DNA of 48,818 bases from Gnetum montanum (taxonomy: Eukaryota; Streptophyta; Gnetopsida; Gnetales; Gnetaceae), in contig MNCI01000003.1 in the NCBI GenBank assembly GCA_015680685.1, positions 551,173 through 599,990 on the forward strand, written 5' to 3'. The position numbers were made by a program, and so were the translations under genes. Shown here piece by piece: positions 23,880 to 35,116 of this stretch. The stretch's first letter is position 1, and every line of letters starts with the position of its first letter. The notes under the pieces were generated by a model that was not told the origin of the DNA, ran no database searches, and saw only the letters and a program-made list of their open reading frames with translations.

Positions 23880-25444
23880 CATTTCTTATGCCCAAATCTA
23901 TTACAATAATAACATCTTATCTTTTTAATTTTTGTTAAAGTGATCAAACCTTGGATCTATTCTTTGTTTGCATGTAGTACCAATTGATTACTTAATATTT
24001 GAAGTAGCCTCTTGTTTGGATGAAGTTTTTCTGATAGCATCCTAGTCCACTTTTATTGTGTGAACTTCTTCCTTGCCTAAGAACCATCTAGAGGAATTAT
24101 TTTCCTTTGACTAGCCTCTCATTTACAAGTTTAGCATCTGCAAGTTCTTCCTTAATATGCTCATAGGACAAGGTTAGTTTTTCATTCTCAACCAATAGGT
24201 CTAAGTTTTCTTTTGTGAGGTCTAAAACTTTCATATTTAATAAATATAGATCTTGATCTTTGTTCTTTTATTCCTTATTTATGTTTATACAAAGATTTTG
24301 AAGAGATAGAAGTTCATTGCACAACAGGTCATATCTTTCTTCATCAATGTCCATTATTTGATCATCATCATTAGATATGCTAGCATCATCATCTGTGAGA
24401 GTCATGCAAATGAGATGTGAATCTTTTAAAGTGTCTTCTACCTTTCCTTTCCTTTGGTCTTCATTATCCTAGTTAGGGTAGAAATTTATCTTTCTTAAGT
24501 CAACCTCATTTTTATCTCTCCATTGCAACCTACTTGAACTAGGATCTTTGAAGTTCACATGGCCTCTTCCATCATATAACCAACATTATATGGAAAATAC
24601 ATCAAAATTTGAATTTGAAAATATCTTACCTTTATCTTCACCCTTGGTGTTGAATTGGTTGGGTCCTAGTTGATTGAAGCTCTTTCCTTTTGTTGCTAGA
24701 AGCATTTGAACTCTTCTTGATAGAATAGCTATTTCTTCTTTACTATTCATTTCTTGTTCAACCTACTTCTTCTCTTTTAATGATGATTTTAGAGTAATAA
24801 GGTTTTCCTTAATCACTTCTTTATTTAAGCGATTCATCTCATAAGCAATTAGAGCACTTTGAAGCTCTTAAATTTAAGGACCAAAAAATCTCTAATTTCT
24901 TCCATAGTTCTGAGCTTAGGTCTAAATTTGAACTATAGTATTCTAATCATTTTTATAAATATATTACTTTCAGGCAAGTCCTTGCCTATTTCCCTAATTG
25001 CTATAGTAAGATCATTTTCCCTAGAGAAATAATCCTTAATCTTTTCACCCTCCTTCATCTTAAGTTTATCATATTCACTTTGCAAGATTAAATTTTTTAA
25101 TTGTTTAACTATAGATATACCCTCATAGGTAGCCTCCAAGGTTTTCCAAATTTCCTTAATAGTCTTACATCCAGCTATTCTACTAGATTCAGATTTATTT
25201 AATCCACAATATAAACAATTTTTTCTTTAAAATCAAATATAAACTTATCTCTTTCTTCAATCATCCATTTGTTCTATGGCTTGAGAATTTTTGATACGCT
25301 ATCAATGGATAGCATTTATCCTTCAAGAATTGACTTCCATACCTCAAATTTCATGGACTCAAAGAAGCCTTACATCCTTGCCTTCCAATATGCAAAGTTA
25401 AACCCATTGAACATTAGTGGCTTTATGTAGGATGTTCCCTTCAT
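23880..25444 (-). pseudogene. Copia-type gag (UBN2-like) remnant with zinc knuckle
   Basis: The start at 25444 leads into FNGFNFAYWKARM, the N-terminal signature of plant copia gag (family form L-x-G-x-N-[FY]-x-x-W). The open part at 25139-24933 has YDKLKMKEGEKIKDYFSR and LPESNIF, diagnostic of the UBN2-type gag helix. Near 23928-23889 the zinc knuckle reads CYYCNRFGHKKWD followed by a stop where the last Cys of CX2CX4HX4C should be. In-frame stops are scattered throughout. RNA packaging is the expected role; the gene is dead as written. Confidence 0.8.
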
Positions 25445-25485
25445 AGTTCAATCTTAAAAGTTGAAGCACAAACTTGAGAGTATTA

Positions 25486-25498
25486 GGCATCAATACCA
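25486..25498 (-). other. Primer-binding site of element E (iMet type)
   Basis: On the minus strand TGGTATTGATGCC, four bases after the LTR end TCAATACA; the plant consensus is TGGTATCAGAGCC. Confidence 0.7.
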
Positions 25499-25502
25499 CT
25501 TA

Positions 25503-25899
25503 TGTATTGAAAACTTAGAAAGGGGGTTGAATAAGTTTCCTAATAAAAATTGTACTATCCACAAGAGCACACCAAATTTTACATTGTTCCCCAATTTGGA
25601 TATGTCCACACTCAAAGGGTAAAATCCATGCATAGCTCCAAACTTTGTTTCTTCAAAAAAATATGGTTTGAAATACCCTATACAATCTCTGAGCTTCGCC
25701 CTACGGTGTTTCATCCCTATGAAACCATTTAAGCCCACAAGGTCCTAACAATCTTAGAATGTGATATTAAGGATCCCACAACCTTTACAAAATTGAGCTA
25801 TGCTCTAGAGTGTTTTGACACTGCAAAACCACTTAATCCTATAGGATCCTGACAAGCTATATAGAGATGTCTTCCCTTAAGAAGCACATTGATGAGTCA
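25503..25899 (-). repeat. 5' LTR of element E
   Basis: 397 bp with intact TG...CA on the minus strand (starts TGACTCATCAATG, ends TCAATACA). Paired with 18369-18772. Confidence 0.8.
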
Positions 25900-25902
25900 T
25901 AT

Positions 25903-26416
25903 TGTTGGGACATGTTGATGGAATGCCATCAACATGACCTTGTCACTAGGATCTCATTGACATGATCACATCAACATGGGGTTTTCCATGTTGACATGTA
26001 CCCATCAACATGGCCTCTTATTTTTACCTATAAATGTACACCTACCCACTACATTTATCACAATCTTTCCTTAGTTGTAGTGAAGCCCTTGAAATTTTTC
26101 CCTTTGAAAGTTAGAATATTTATTGAGTGCTCATAGTAGGAGTCAAAGAAGTGTACAAATCCTTATTCAAGCACAAATGTACCTAATCACCTCAATGTAA
26201 ATGACAATAAAGATGAGCTTTTTTGATCAAACCTTGTAACACTTGGAATAGACTAATTGTTTTCTTATGCATTTAATATTCATGAAATTTAATTAAATGT
26301 TTTTAAGTAATTAATTAATATCACTTAAATAGAAAACATAAGTATGACCACTTCAAGCATACGTTTAATGCTTAATAATCCTAATAGTGCTTAATGCATG
26401 ATAACCCCGTAGTACT
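25903..26416 (+). repeat. 5' LTR of element B, first part (interrupted by A2)
   Basis: It starts TGTTGGGACATG and contains a TATA box (TATAAATG) near 26030. Its GATATC words are replaced by CATGTTGATG-type words. It breaks off at the A2 target site and resumes at 33295; the two parts sum to 857 bp, the family length. Confidence 0.75.
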
Positions 26417-26988
26417 TGATGGGACGCGATATCGCATGGGTCGCTATATCGCGTACATGATATCGCATCCCACATGATATCTCATACGCGATATCACGTC
26501 ATCCCCCATGATATCACGTACGCGATATCACAGTGTGCTGCCAAGTCTATAAATAAGAGGCGGCTCTCCCTTGTTTCTCATCTACATCTAGACCCTTAGC
26601 AAAACTCTGGCAATTTTACCTCTCCAAAGATAGAATATTTTCCATGTGCCTGTAGTAGGAGCTCCAAAGTAAATGGATCTTTATTCAAGCAAATATTGTA
26701 CTTGAACACATGTTTGTGTATGGCAATAAAGACGAACTTCTTGGATAGACCTTGCAGTGCATGGAATAGGCTAAATAGGATTTTATTTAATGCTATTTAT
26801 TGTTTATTCTTTAATTTTTTTGTAGTCATTAAATCTCTCTCAACCCTTCTCTCCTAGTTAAGTGCCTCAATACGACCGCTTCGAGCACGTGCGTTATGCT
26901 TGGTGATTCCAACAATGACTAGTGTTTGGTAACCAAGGTTGCATTGGTTCAGGGTGTGAACGGTAAGTGGGAACGGATGCTGATGCTA
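26417..26988 (+). repeat. 5' LTR of A2 (3' end lost in gap)
   Basis: It starts TGATGGGACGCGATATCGC. U3 holds six GATATC motifs in about 105 bp (26428-26530), several as GCGATATCGC or ACGCGATATCACG, and a TATA box at 26548-26555. It is near-identical to 32414-33289 as far as it goes, to AGTGGGAACGGATGCTGATG. Confidence 0.9.
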
Positions 26989-27805
26989 NNNNNNNNNNNN
27001 NNNNNNNNNNNNNNNNNNNNNNNNNNNNNNNNNNNNNNNNNNNNNNNNNNNNNNNNNNNNNNNNNNNNNNNNNNNNNNNNNNNNNNNNNNNNNNNNNNNN
27101 NNNNNNNNNNNNNNNNNNNNNNNNNNNNNNNNNNNNNNNNNNNNNNNNNNNNNNNNNNNNNNNNNNNNNNNNNNNNNNNNNNNNNNNNNNNNNNNNNNNN
27201 NNNNNNNNNNNNNNNNNNNNNNNNNNNNNNNNNNNNNNNNNNNNNNNNNNNNNNNNNNNNNNNNNNNNNNNNNNNNNNNNNNNNNNNNNNNNNNNNNNNN
27301 NNNNNNNNNNNNNNNNNNNNNNNNNNNNNNNNNNNNNNNNNNNNNNNNNNNNNNNNNNNNNNNNNNNNNNNNNNNNNNNNNNNNNNNNNNNNNNNNNNNN
27401 NNNNNNNNNNNNNNNNNNNNNNNNNNNNNNNNNNNNNNNNNNNNNNNNNNNNNNNNNNNNNNNNNNNNNNNNNNNNNNNNNNNNNNNNNNNNNNNNNNNN
27501 NNNNNNNNNNNNNNNNNNNNNNNNNNNNNNNNNNNNNNNNNNNNNNNNNNNNNNNNNNNNNNNNNNNNNNNNNNNNNNNNNNNNNNNNNNNNNNNNNNNN
27601 NNNNNNNNNNNNNNNNNNNNNNNNNNNNNNNNNNNNNNNNNNNNNNNNNNNNNNNNNNNNNNNNNNNNNNNNNNNNNNNNNNNNNNNNNNNNNNNNNNNN
27701 NNNNNNNNNNNNNNNNNNNNNNNNNNNNNNNNNNNNNNNNNNNNNNNNNNNNNNNNNNNNNNNNNNNNNNNNNNNNNNNNNNNNNNNNNNNNNNNNNNNN
27801 NNNNN
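26989..27805. other. Assembly gap (817 N)
   Basis: By comparison with the 3' LTR, it should contain the last 300 bp or so of the A2 5' LTR, the PBS and the gag start. Confidence 0.99.
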
Positions 27806-30358
27806 CATCATTCACCCTCTCCTTCCACATCAAGATGTAGCCATCGAGAGCATAATCGTGAGGATAGAGGTAGGAAAAATGAGAGACCTTGATGAGAGAG
27901 TCGAGAGCGAGGAAGAGAGCAGTCAAGAGAATCAAGGCATGAACGAAGGAAAAGTAGGGAACAATGTAAACATCATAGATGTAATGAAAGAGATGATCAT
28001 GATGAACCCCTACTTGCCACCCGAAGCATGCTAGATATAACAGAGGCAATTAGAATACCCACAAGGTACCAAAAAGATTCTCAGATCAAGAGATTGGATA
28101 TGAACAATATCCCATGCTTCGAAGGGGGATATAATGCTGATCCACAAAATCATTTACAGGAATTCCATGATGCCTGCACCTTGCAAAAGATAGAAAATGA
28201 GTGGCAGAAACTAAAGTTGTTTCCCAGGACACTCATAAAGGAAGCATAGAGTTGGTACCAGTCCTTAGAGCTGGAAACCATTAGGAGGTGGAGTACGATG
28301 TTAGAACTCTTTAACGATAAATATCATACATACTCCAAAGTGTCTAATTTGCGTAAACAGATCCAAGGATGGAAATAGGGTAATCATGAATCCTTGGATG
28401 CTACCATGGGCCAATACTATGCATTGCTACATCGTTGCCCAGGCCATGATTACACACAACGATATCAACTTCGTCATCTCGTAGATGGGCTAAGGTATGA
28501 AACTAGGAGAACCCTTGGGACTTATGCCCAAGGGAGACTATCAAAACTTAGATCCCATGAAGTTCATAGGCTATTGGAGCAAGTAGCCAAAGAAGAAGAG
28601 GAGCTAAGAAAAAGAGAGAGTGTGGAAGAATATAACCGCGATCTTTCCCTCTAGAAGAAGGGAGTGAGATTCTACAATGAAGAGGATGAGTCACCACTCG
28701 AAGAGTTGGTGAATAGGAAAACCTTGCCGCTTCAGAAGATAACAATAGAAGTGGCGTCTAAGGTAGATCAGATACAAGACTCCTTGGATAGTAGATTTGA
28801 ACTTGTCCTGAAAATCATAGAGGAGTCTAAGGAACAAAGTAGTGACAAGGACAAGAAAAAGCGGAGAGATTCAGGCCCTGCACGTGACAAGGGTAAGGGG
28901 AAAATAACTATCTCCGATGAGGTTGTGGATTTGGATACAGAAAATGACGATGGATGTGAGATCTGTCAATATGACCATCCTAAGGGATGTTGTCCAATCA
29001 TCTCACATCTACAAGAGTCTGGGGTGTATGCACTCAACCCAAGACTCAACAGACGGCAGATACCCCAAAGGTTACCTTATCCTCAAGGTAACCCAAGAAA
29101 ATTCCACCAACCGTTGATGTACTATCCAAGTGGAACTTCACCACAACCCATCAGGTAACATTAGTAGTGACAACACCCACAGTCATGGGGGATGCCACTG
29201 CCAAGACAACAATACCCTTACCAGCAACCCAATCCTTATGGATACTACATGCAGCAGCCGATTTCTCCGAGTGACTCCATGAGTCACACAACTCCCCAAT
29301 GTTACTACCAAGTTTAGGAGTACTTTAGAAGGACTCATTCTCCTCCAAGAGATGCTCCACATCCATACCATCCTCCTAATTCGTCTACCTCTCTTCCACC
29401 AGTAGTTCCCATACCTCCTGCTCCAATAATGCAAGGGGAACTCCCTACTCAACCACAGCAATGTAATGCTACAAGAGCTATGAACCTTCAACCCGCTACT
29501 GGTTCTAACAACTACAAAAAGAGAAGAACTTTCTTTAGAACCAAAATCCTGGACAAGCTCTCACAACCACAAGTGGTTGAGTCTGTGCACTCTCCTCCAA
29601 CAAATAAGGCTTTGAAACTCCCTTCAAACCAACACCAGAGCTCAACACATACGGTTATGTTAATGCATACTGTAACCAACTAGATTAAGGTAGGCCACCT
29701 TCCCAGGAAACTATCTAACCCTGGAAGTCCCTTAATCTATCTCCAAGTCATCGAGAATGAACCACATAAGGCTCTTCTTGACTCAAGTTCCAAAGTCAAC
29801 ATAATATCACGAGAGATGTATCAAGCCTAAAACCTGCCCCAACTTAAGAAGAGCAATATTCAACTAGATCTAGCTAACCAGTCCATCACCATTCCCTTGG
29901 GATTGGTTGAGGACATCGTTACCACTGTTTGTGGTTGGTCATACCCAGCTGATTTCCTAGTGATAGAAGTCAACAGCAACGAAGGAGACTTTCCAATTAT
30001 AATGGGAAGGGCATGGCTAAGCACAATAGATACATGCCTAGGGATCTATGATCTTTCCTTAGAAATATCTAAGATAAACATTTATGGAAATATCGAGGAG
30101 AAGAAAGTTCCATGCATCACATATAGTGACTCATCGGGTGATGACATGGAGGAATGCTCTGCATCTCTTCCACGCAACAGGTGTGCCCAAGAAACACAGA
30201 TACAAAGGTGCCTGTATGTAGCAACCACACAACAAGAGAACACCCAGTGGTTGACAGCTAATCAAGAAAGCATCCCACCAACATGCATGGAACAAACTGG
30301 GGGAACAACTCACGCCCATAACGAAAGCATAGACACATTGGAATATGAGCGTCGCTGA
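27806..30358 (+). pseudogene. A2 gag-protease polyprotein, one frame broken only by stops
   Basis: From 28028 to 30358 every recognisable piece is in the same frame. Capsid: YNADPQNHLQEFHDAC, ENEWQKLKLFPRTLI, then YYALLHRCPGHDY and DGLRYETRRTLG. A Lys/Glu-rich helix and a basic patch follow (KGKGK near 28893). The zinc knuckle is CEICQYDHPKGCC (28957-28995; CX2CX3HX4C). Next come a PQ-rich linker (29180-29520) and the retropepsin with LLDSSSKVNIIS and FPIIMGRAWL. Stops lie at 28248-28250, 28376-28378, 28652-28654, 29156-29158, just after that, at 29681-29683 and at 29828-29830, mostly TAG where relatives suggest Gln or Trp. Roles: capsid and maturation protease. Confidence 0.85.
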
Positions 30359-32413
30359 CTTCCACTCATTAATCTAAGAACATCAATGGGGAGAAGTTGG
30401 ACACTTTTAAGAAATTCAAATAGGTGTTCATTATTTTAGATCTCTCCCTTTCCATGCAGTCATGGGGGAGATGGCCACCTATGCTAATCATTTGAGACCC
30501 TTAGTTTTTTTAAGTTTTTGTTTTACACGTTTTTTTTACACATTTTTGTTTTCCACATTTTTGTTTTACACATTTTTGTTTTACAAATTTCTTTAACTTT
30601 TCTTCTTTTTGTTTCACAACATTGTTATACTTTTTCATTTTGTGTGTGTGGGTGTGTGTGTGTTATACATCTTGTAAGTTTCTCACCCAATAAGTGTTCT
30701 TAATGATGGTATGAACTATTTTTCTATTGATTACTAATGTTTGGTTTTTACCTTCAAGTCATGATGTTGATACTAAGGTATGGTTCTTTTGATATAGCAG
30801 GCAATGAGTCCACTTCATCCATTCATCCACAAATTTCTATGGTCTCTCTCAGCTTGGAACTGTACAGTCCTTTCTAATAAGAACTATAACAAATCGGTGA
30901 CTGGGCATTTCTCAAACTAAGGAAGGACTCAAGGATTGAAAAGGGTGTGATTTCAAGGGAACTTGATGCATTTGTGTTGGCCATTCTTTTGCATGCTTGG
31001 ATGTTTTCTTCTTGAGTTTTCTTACCATTTCGACGTTACCCAATTATCGGGAAGCTAAGAAAATAAAAATAACAAAGTCTTTGCATGGTGTGGTTCTCAC
31101 ACATAAACATATAAAACACACAAAGAAAAAGCTTGTGAGAATTCAAAGCAAACCCCTTAGATGAAATAATCATTTAGGCTACAAGCACTGGTTATGGAAC
31201 TAAAATAAAAATGTTCCCTCTAACTAAGGCCCTTCTCACTTCCCATTCTCTCCTCCTTGTTTCATCGAAATGGTGGTGACTCTTGGGTGAAGGCATTCTT
31301 GTTACTTCAAAGGGATGGATTGGCTGAATGCATTAATGCAAAGTCACTGGATGTGGTTTGTTTGAGGCTGGACTTGGAATGGGATCTGCTTAGTCACATT
31401 AACCATGAAACACACAAGGGGTTGTATACCACCTTGTTCTTGGGATTCCATTCCATTCTCTTCTCTCCATCCTTCTCTCCATTGTTCACCTCATTACCAA
31501 TTGTATCATTAGTGTATATTTGGTTGACGCATTGTTTTCTTTTTGGTAAATTCTTGCGGTTAATACTTTAACTCTTGTTCCAATTGACATTCCTCGAGCC
31601 TACAGACTCTTTGAATGTGGGTTTGTCAGGGCATTAAGGGCATGAGCCTCCTTTGGGGAGGACCCAATAACATTCCTATTTGGTGCATCAGTTAAATTAT
31701 TTCCCTTAACATTTTTGCAATCCATTCTCTTTTTCTCATTTCCATCTTGACATCCATTTCATTGATGTTATAATTGTCTCTTTTTCTTCATCTTTCTTAT
31801 TCCTTTTCATTCTCCATTCTCTCGCTACCGAAGGTTTGCAATTAGTCATGGGGGTACAGGGACCAATTTTTTTCAATTTTCTCCTAACCCCTACACCTTC
31901 AATAATCATCAATATTATATCTCCAACCCCGCAAGCAGCCATACCATAACCAAGCCAATGGGCCTTTCACCGAAGCAAGGTATCTACTGCATTGAAATAC
32001 ATTTACCCTTGCTAATATAAAGACTATGTTGTGTGTCCAAATGGAAATCATACAACAATAGATTGGATCTGGAGGGAACACTTGGAATGGAGTGGCACTG
32101 AAAGCAGTTATGCAAGGAGCAAGATTGATGGCGTGCTCACAGATGGACAATGAAAGACGCAATCTTGGCGTTGGTAGTAGCAAAACTTCTTTCTCTTTCT
32201 CTCTCTTTCTCAGCTACCAAATAAGGCCTGATGTCAAATGTAATAAGATGTTCACTCTTGTTGTCATGAACACCTATTTTGTCATGTCTTGTAATTATGA
32301 TCTGTTCACATGTCATCCCATTCATAATTAGTTTCATTTGAGTCAATAATCCCATACCTTCCCAATATTTTGTAAGGAACTCGAGGATGAGTATTTATTC
32401 AGTCATGGGGGTA
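30359..32413 (+). other. A2 3' non-coding region with polypurine tract
   Basis: Homologous to 1230-3149. T-rich TTTTGTTTTACA units lie near 30500-30600, a TG microsatellite at about 30640-30662, and the polypurine tract TGGGGGTA at 32406-32413. The frame 31257-31571 shares RLDLEWDLLSHINH with A1. No domain recognised. Confidence 0.7.
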
Positions 32414-33289
32414 TGATGGGACATGATGTCACATGGGCCATGATATCATGTACACAATTATCGCGTCCACCGCGATATCGCATCCCACGTGATATTTAGT
32501 ACGCAATATCGTGTCGTCCCCCACGATATCGTGTACGCAATATCGCAGTGCTCCGCCAAGTCTATAAATAAGAGGAGGCTCTCCCTTATTTCTCATCTAG
32601 ATCTAGAACCTTAGCGAAACTCTAGTAGTTTTACCTCTCCATAGATAGAATATTTTCTATGTGCCCGCAGTAGGAGCTCTAAAGTAAATAGATCTTTATT
32701 CGAGCAAATATTGTACCTGAACACATGTTTGTGTACGACAATAAAGACGAACTTCTTGCATAAACCTTGCAATGCATGGAATAGGCCAAATAGGATTTTA
32801 TTTAATGTTATTTATTATTTATTCTTTAATCACTTTCTTAGTCATTAAATCTCTCTCAACCCTTCTCTCCTAGTTAAGTGCCTCAATACAATCGCTTCGA
32901 GCATGTGCGTTACGCTTGGTGATCCCAACAATGACTAGAGTTTGGTAACCAAGGTTGCATTGGTTCAAAGTGTGAATGGTAAGTGGGAATGGATGCTGAT
33001 GCTAGGCTAATTAAGGCTTAGTTAGTTAGTTAAAATTAGTTAATTAGTCTCTTCACCCTTCACCTCGTCAGCATAGGAGATAAAATAGAAAAGATATAAA
33101 AATCACATACCCTCAGACTTACTGAACCATACACCGTGACAAATACAAGTAAGTCTAGGAAGATAATGAATAATTAACCTTAAGTGTTCCATAAGGTGTG
33201 TAGGCACTTATTCTGCGGAGTTCGACCAGATCACGCGTGTAACGCTCGTATTCGTATGGTTGAGTGTAGGGGTACCTCGCCACTCATCA
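32414..33289 (+). repeat. 3' LTR of A2
   Basis: 876 bp, starting TGATGGGACATGATG and ending CGCCACTCATCA. The U3 GATATC array spans about 32440-32550. A TATA box (TATAAATA) lies near 32572. Confidence 0.9.
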
Positions 33290-33294
33290 ATACT

Positions 33295-33637
33295 ATAACA
33301 TGTTTAGGATGTGTACAGATAGTGGGAATAAATGCTTATGTTAGAATTAGTTAAATGCTAGTTATTACATTAATTAAGCATTTAATTACTTTATTATTAT
33401 TCTTAGGTAACTTAAATCATAAAAGATAAAATGATAAAAATCATATGCCTTAGTTATACTTAACCATACATTTGCACTTCACAAGTGGAACTGAGAAGAC
33501 AATGATTGCAACAATTAGATTCACTTCCTAAAACCCAATGTACTTAGAGAGTTAAAGTCTAAATAATTTGACTGGATCATTTAGTGAATGCTAGTAATTC
33601 ATATGGTTTTTCCTAGGGCATACTTGCTACTCATCAT
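33295..33637 (+). repeat. 5' LTR of element B, second part
   Basis: Continues the LTR left at 26416 (conserved AGGATGTGTACAG and GTGGGAATAAATGCT words) and ends TTGCTACTCATCA at 33637. Confidence 0.8.
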
Positions 33638-35116
33638 TGGCACTATTGCTGAGGACTTTAGTTAGCTACGTGCACTATCTGGGACTTAGTGAAATTATTT
33701 AAAATCATTGTAATGAACACATCAAAGCTAAATCATTCGACTAACAAAGTATATTACAACCACACTACTTTTCTTAGTATTCTAAAATGTCTTCTTCTCA
33801 TAGGAATGATTCTCCACCAAGGTTCAAGCATACATCCAATCACTAAAGAAATGAATGATCAAATATGCTAGTGCCCTAATAATACAAAGTGGTATATGCT
33901 CATCTTGATGAGTATGTATCAAACTTCACATTCATCTTGCATTAATATGAATAGTTGCGATGGAGGGACATGGAGGACAACATTATGTTGCCACTCAATC
34001 GATCAGTTCTTATGATGTTGTACCAAACTATTATGAGGCTGGACATCTAGGTGCTCAATGTTGAATACATTATGTAGGATCATGACAATCAGGATTATCA
34101 TCCCATTAAGGCATAATAAAAAAGAGATCGATAATAGGACAAACACTATGAAGCTTCGAAGGAAAAAGGGTTCAATAACCCCTTATTCCTACTAGGTCAA
34201 CTAGATAGTGAGGATCCCTTCTCTGGGGGTTTTCAATTCACTAATTTTTTGTTTTTTTCCTTAGTTTCAATGAAGGGGGCTTGAACTAGAATTTACATTC
34301 CACTATAAATAATCCTGGTTGAGGCAAGAACAAGTCCCATGATCATGGGGGATCCAAAGGTGGAAGTCATTGCAAGGATGAGGACAAGCATCATGATGAT
34401 GATCATGGTCGTGACCATAGAAGAGGGGGTATAAGCCACCATGGTAATGCTAGTTCTCCTTCCTCTTCACCTTCATCATCCTCTTCTTCCTCTTTATCCT
34501 TAGGAATTCTCACAATTAAATCCTTTTGCATGCCCCATTAGTGATATCCAATTGTATGCATCCAATTCTTGCGAATTCTTTAATCCTCTTTAATAATTTC
34601 ATTGCATTTGGGCTTTTTAGAATTTAATAATGAATCACTTATTCATTTCATCCTATTTTTTAGTATTCTCATTAATTATATTAAAATAATTAATTCATCA
34701 TAATCACAACCTAGCCAATTGTAACTACCAATGAGATAAGGTACCCAAAAGCTATAAGTTACACATTGCACACTAATTTGTTATTTTGTTGTGATTGTAG
34801 TGGGAAGCATGGACTAGAGGTGGGACTATTTTTACCAAGGAATCAGTAGCAGCATCATGCAATGAGGCCCCTTCATGATCATTGAATCTTTTCCCTCATT
34901 CTTTAGCTGCCAAAGGAGTTGAAAAATTCTATTGTCATGAACATTCAATTTTGTAAAAGATTGTAAATCTGTACACTTGGGAACTTAGAATTTTCCTATT
35001 CCATTTGAGTTAGTTTGCATGCTACTTAATAATCCCATACCTTCCCAATATTTTGTAAGGGACTTGTTCCTTATTTTTTTTACTTGAGAACAAGTTTTCA
35101 TTTAATTGTCAGGATA
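33638..35116 (+). other. Element B: PBS and internally deleted interior
   Basis: The PBS TTGGCACTATTGCTGAGGAC (33638-33657) is a decayed tRNA-Asp site. The interior is only about 1.5 kb. It has a short leader, a piece rich in His/Asp/Ser codons at about 34310-34500 (possible gag N-terminal remnant), and from about 34510 sequence matching the 3' non-coding region of B' (42440-42990). Gag body, protease and pol are all missing. A weak polypurine tract precedes the next LTR. Confidence 0.7.

Larger units (their letters stand above)
18369..25899 (-). mobile_element. E: copia-type element with accessory ORF X2 and no recognisable polymerase
   Basis: Two related LTRs of about 400 bp (18369-18772 and 25503-25899) enclose, in minus orientation, an iMet-type PBS, a UBN2-like gag with a zinc knuckle, and then ORF X2. 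I could not find copia integrase or RT motifs. No target duplication is visible: flanks are ATATA on the left and TATTG on the right, and the right edge abuts the B LTR. A solo LTR at 20987-22688 is nested inside. X2 and its flanking blocks could instead be a separate nested element. Confidence 0.65.
26417..33289 (+). mobile_element. A2: complete gag-protease-only Athila-like element
   Basis: 6873 bp with two LTRs, gag and protease, a 2-kb 3' region and a polypurine tract, but no RT, RNaseH or integrase. The target duplication is GTACT on the left (26412-26416) and ATACT on the right (33290-33294), one transition apart. It sits inside the LTR of element B. The end of its 5' LTR, its PBS and the start of gag fall in the gap. 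Confidence 0.85.

Noticed and set aside
18353-25738. Related frames of about 80 codons at 18353-18592 and 25490-25738 as a duplicated gene
   Set aside because: They are the two LTRs of element E read through; the similarity is that of the LTR pair.
26894-28049. Several 300+ codon frames on both strands
   Set aside because: They consist mainly of the 817-N gap; only the few flanking residues are real. The same holds for frames over 12884-13324.
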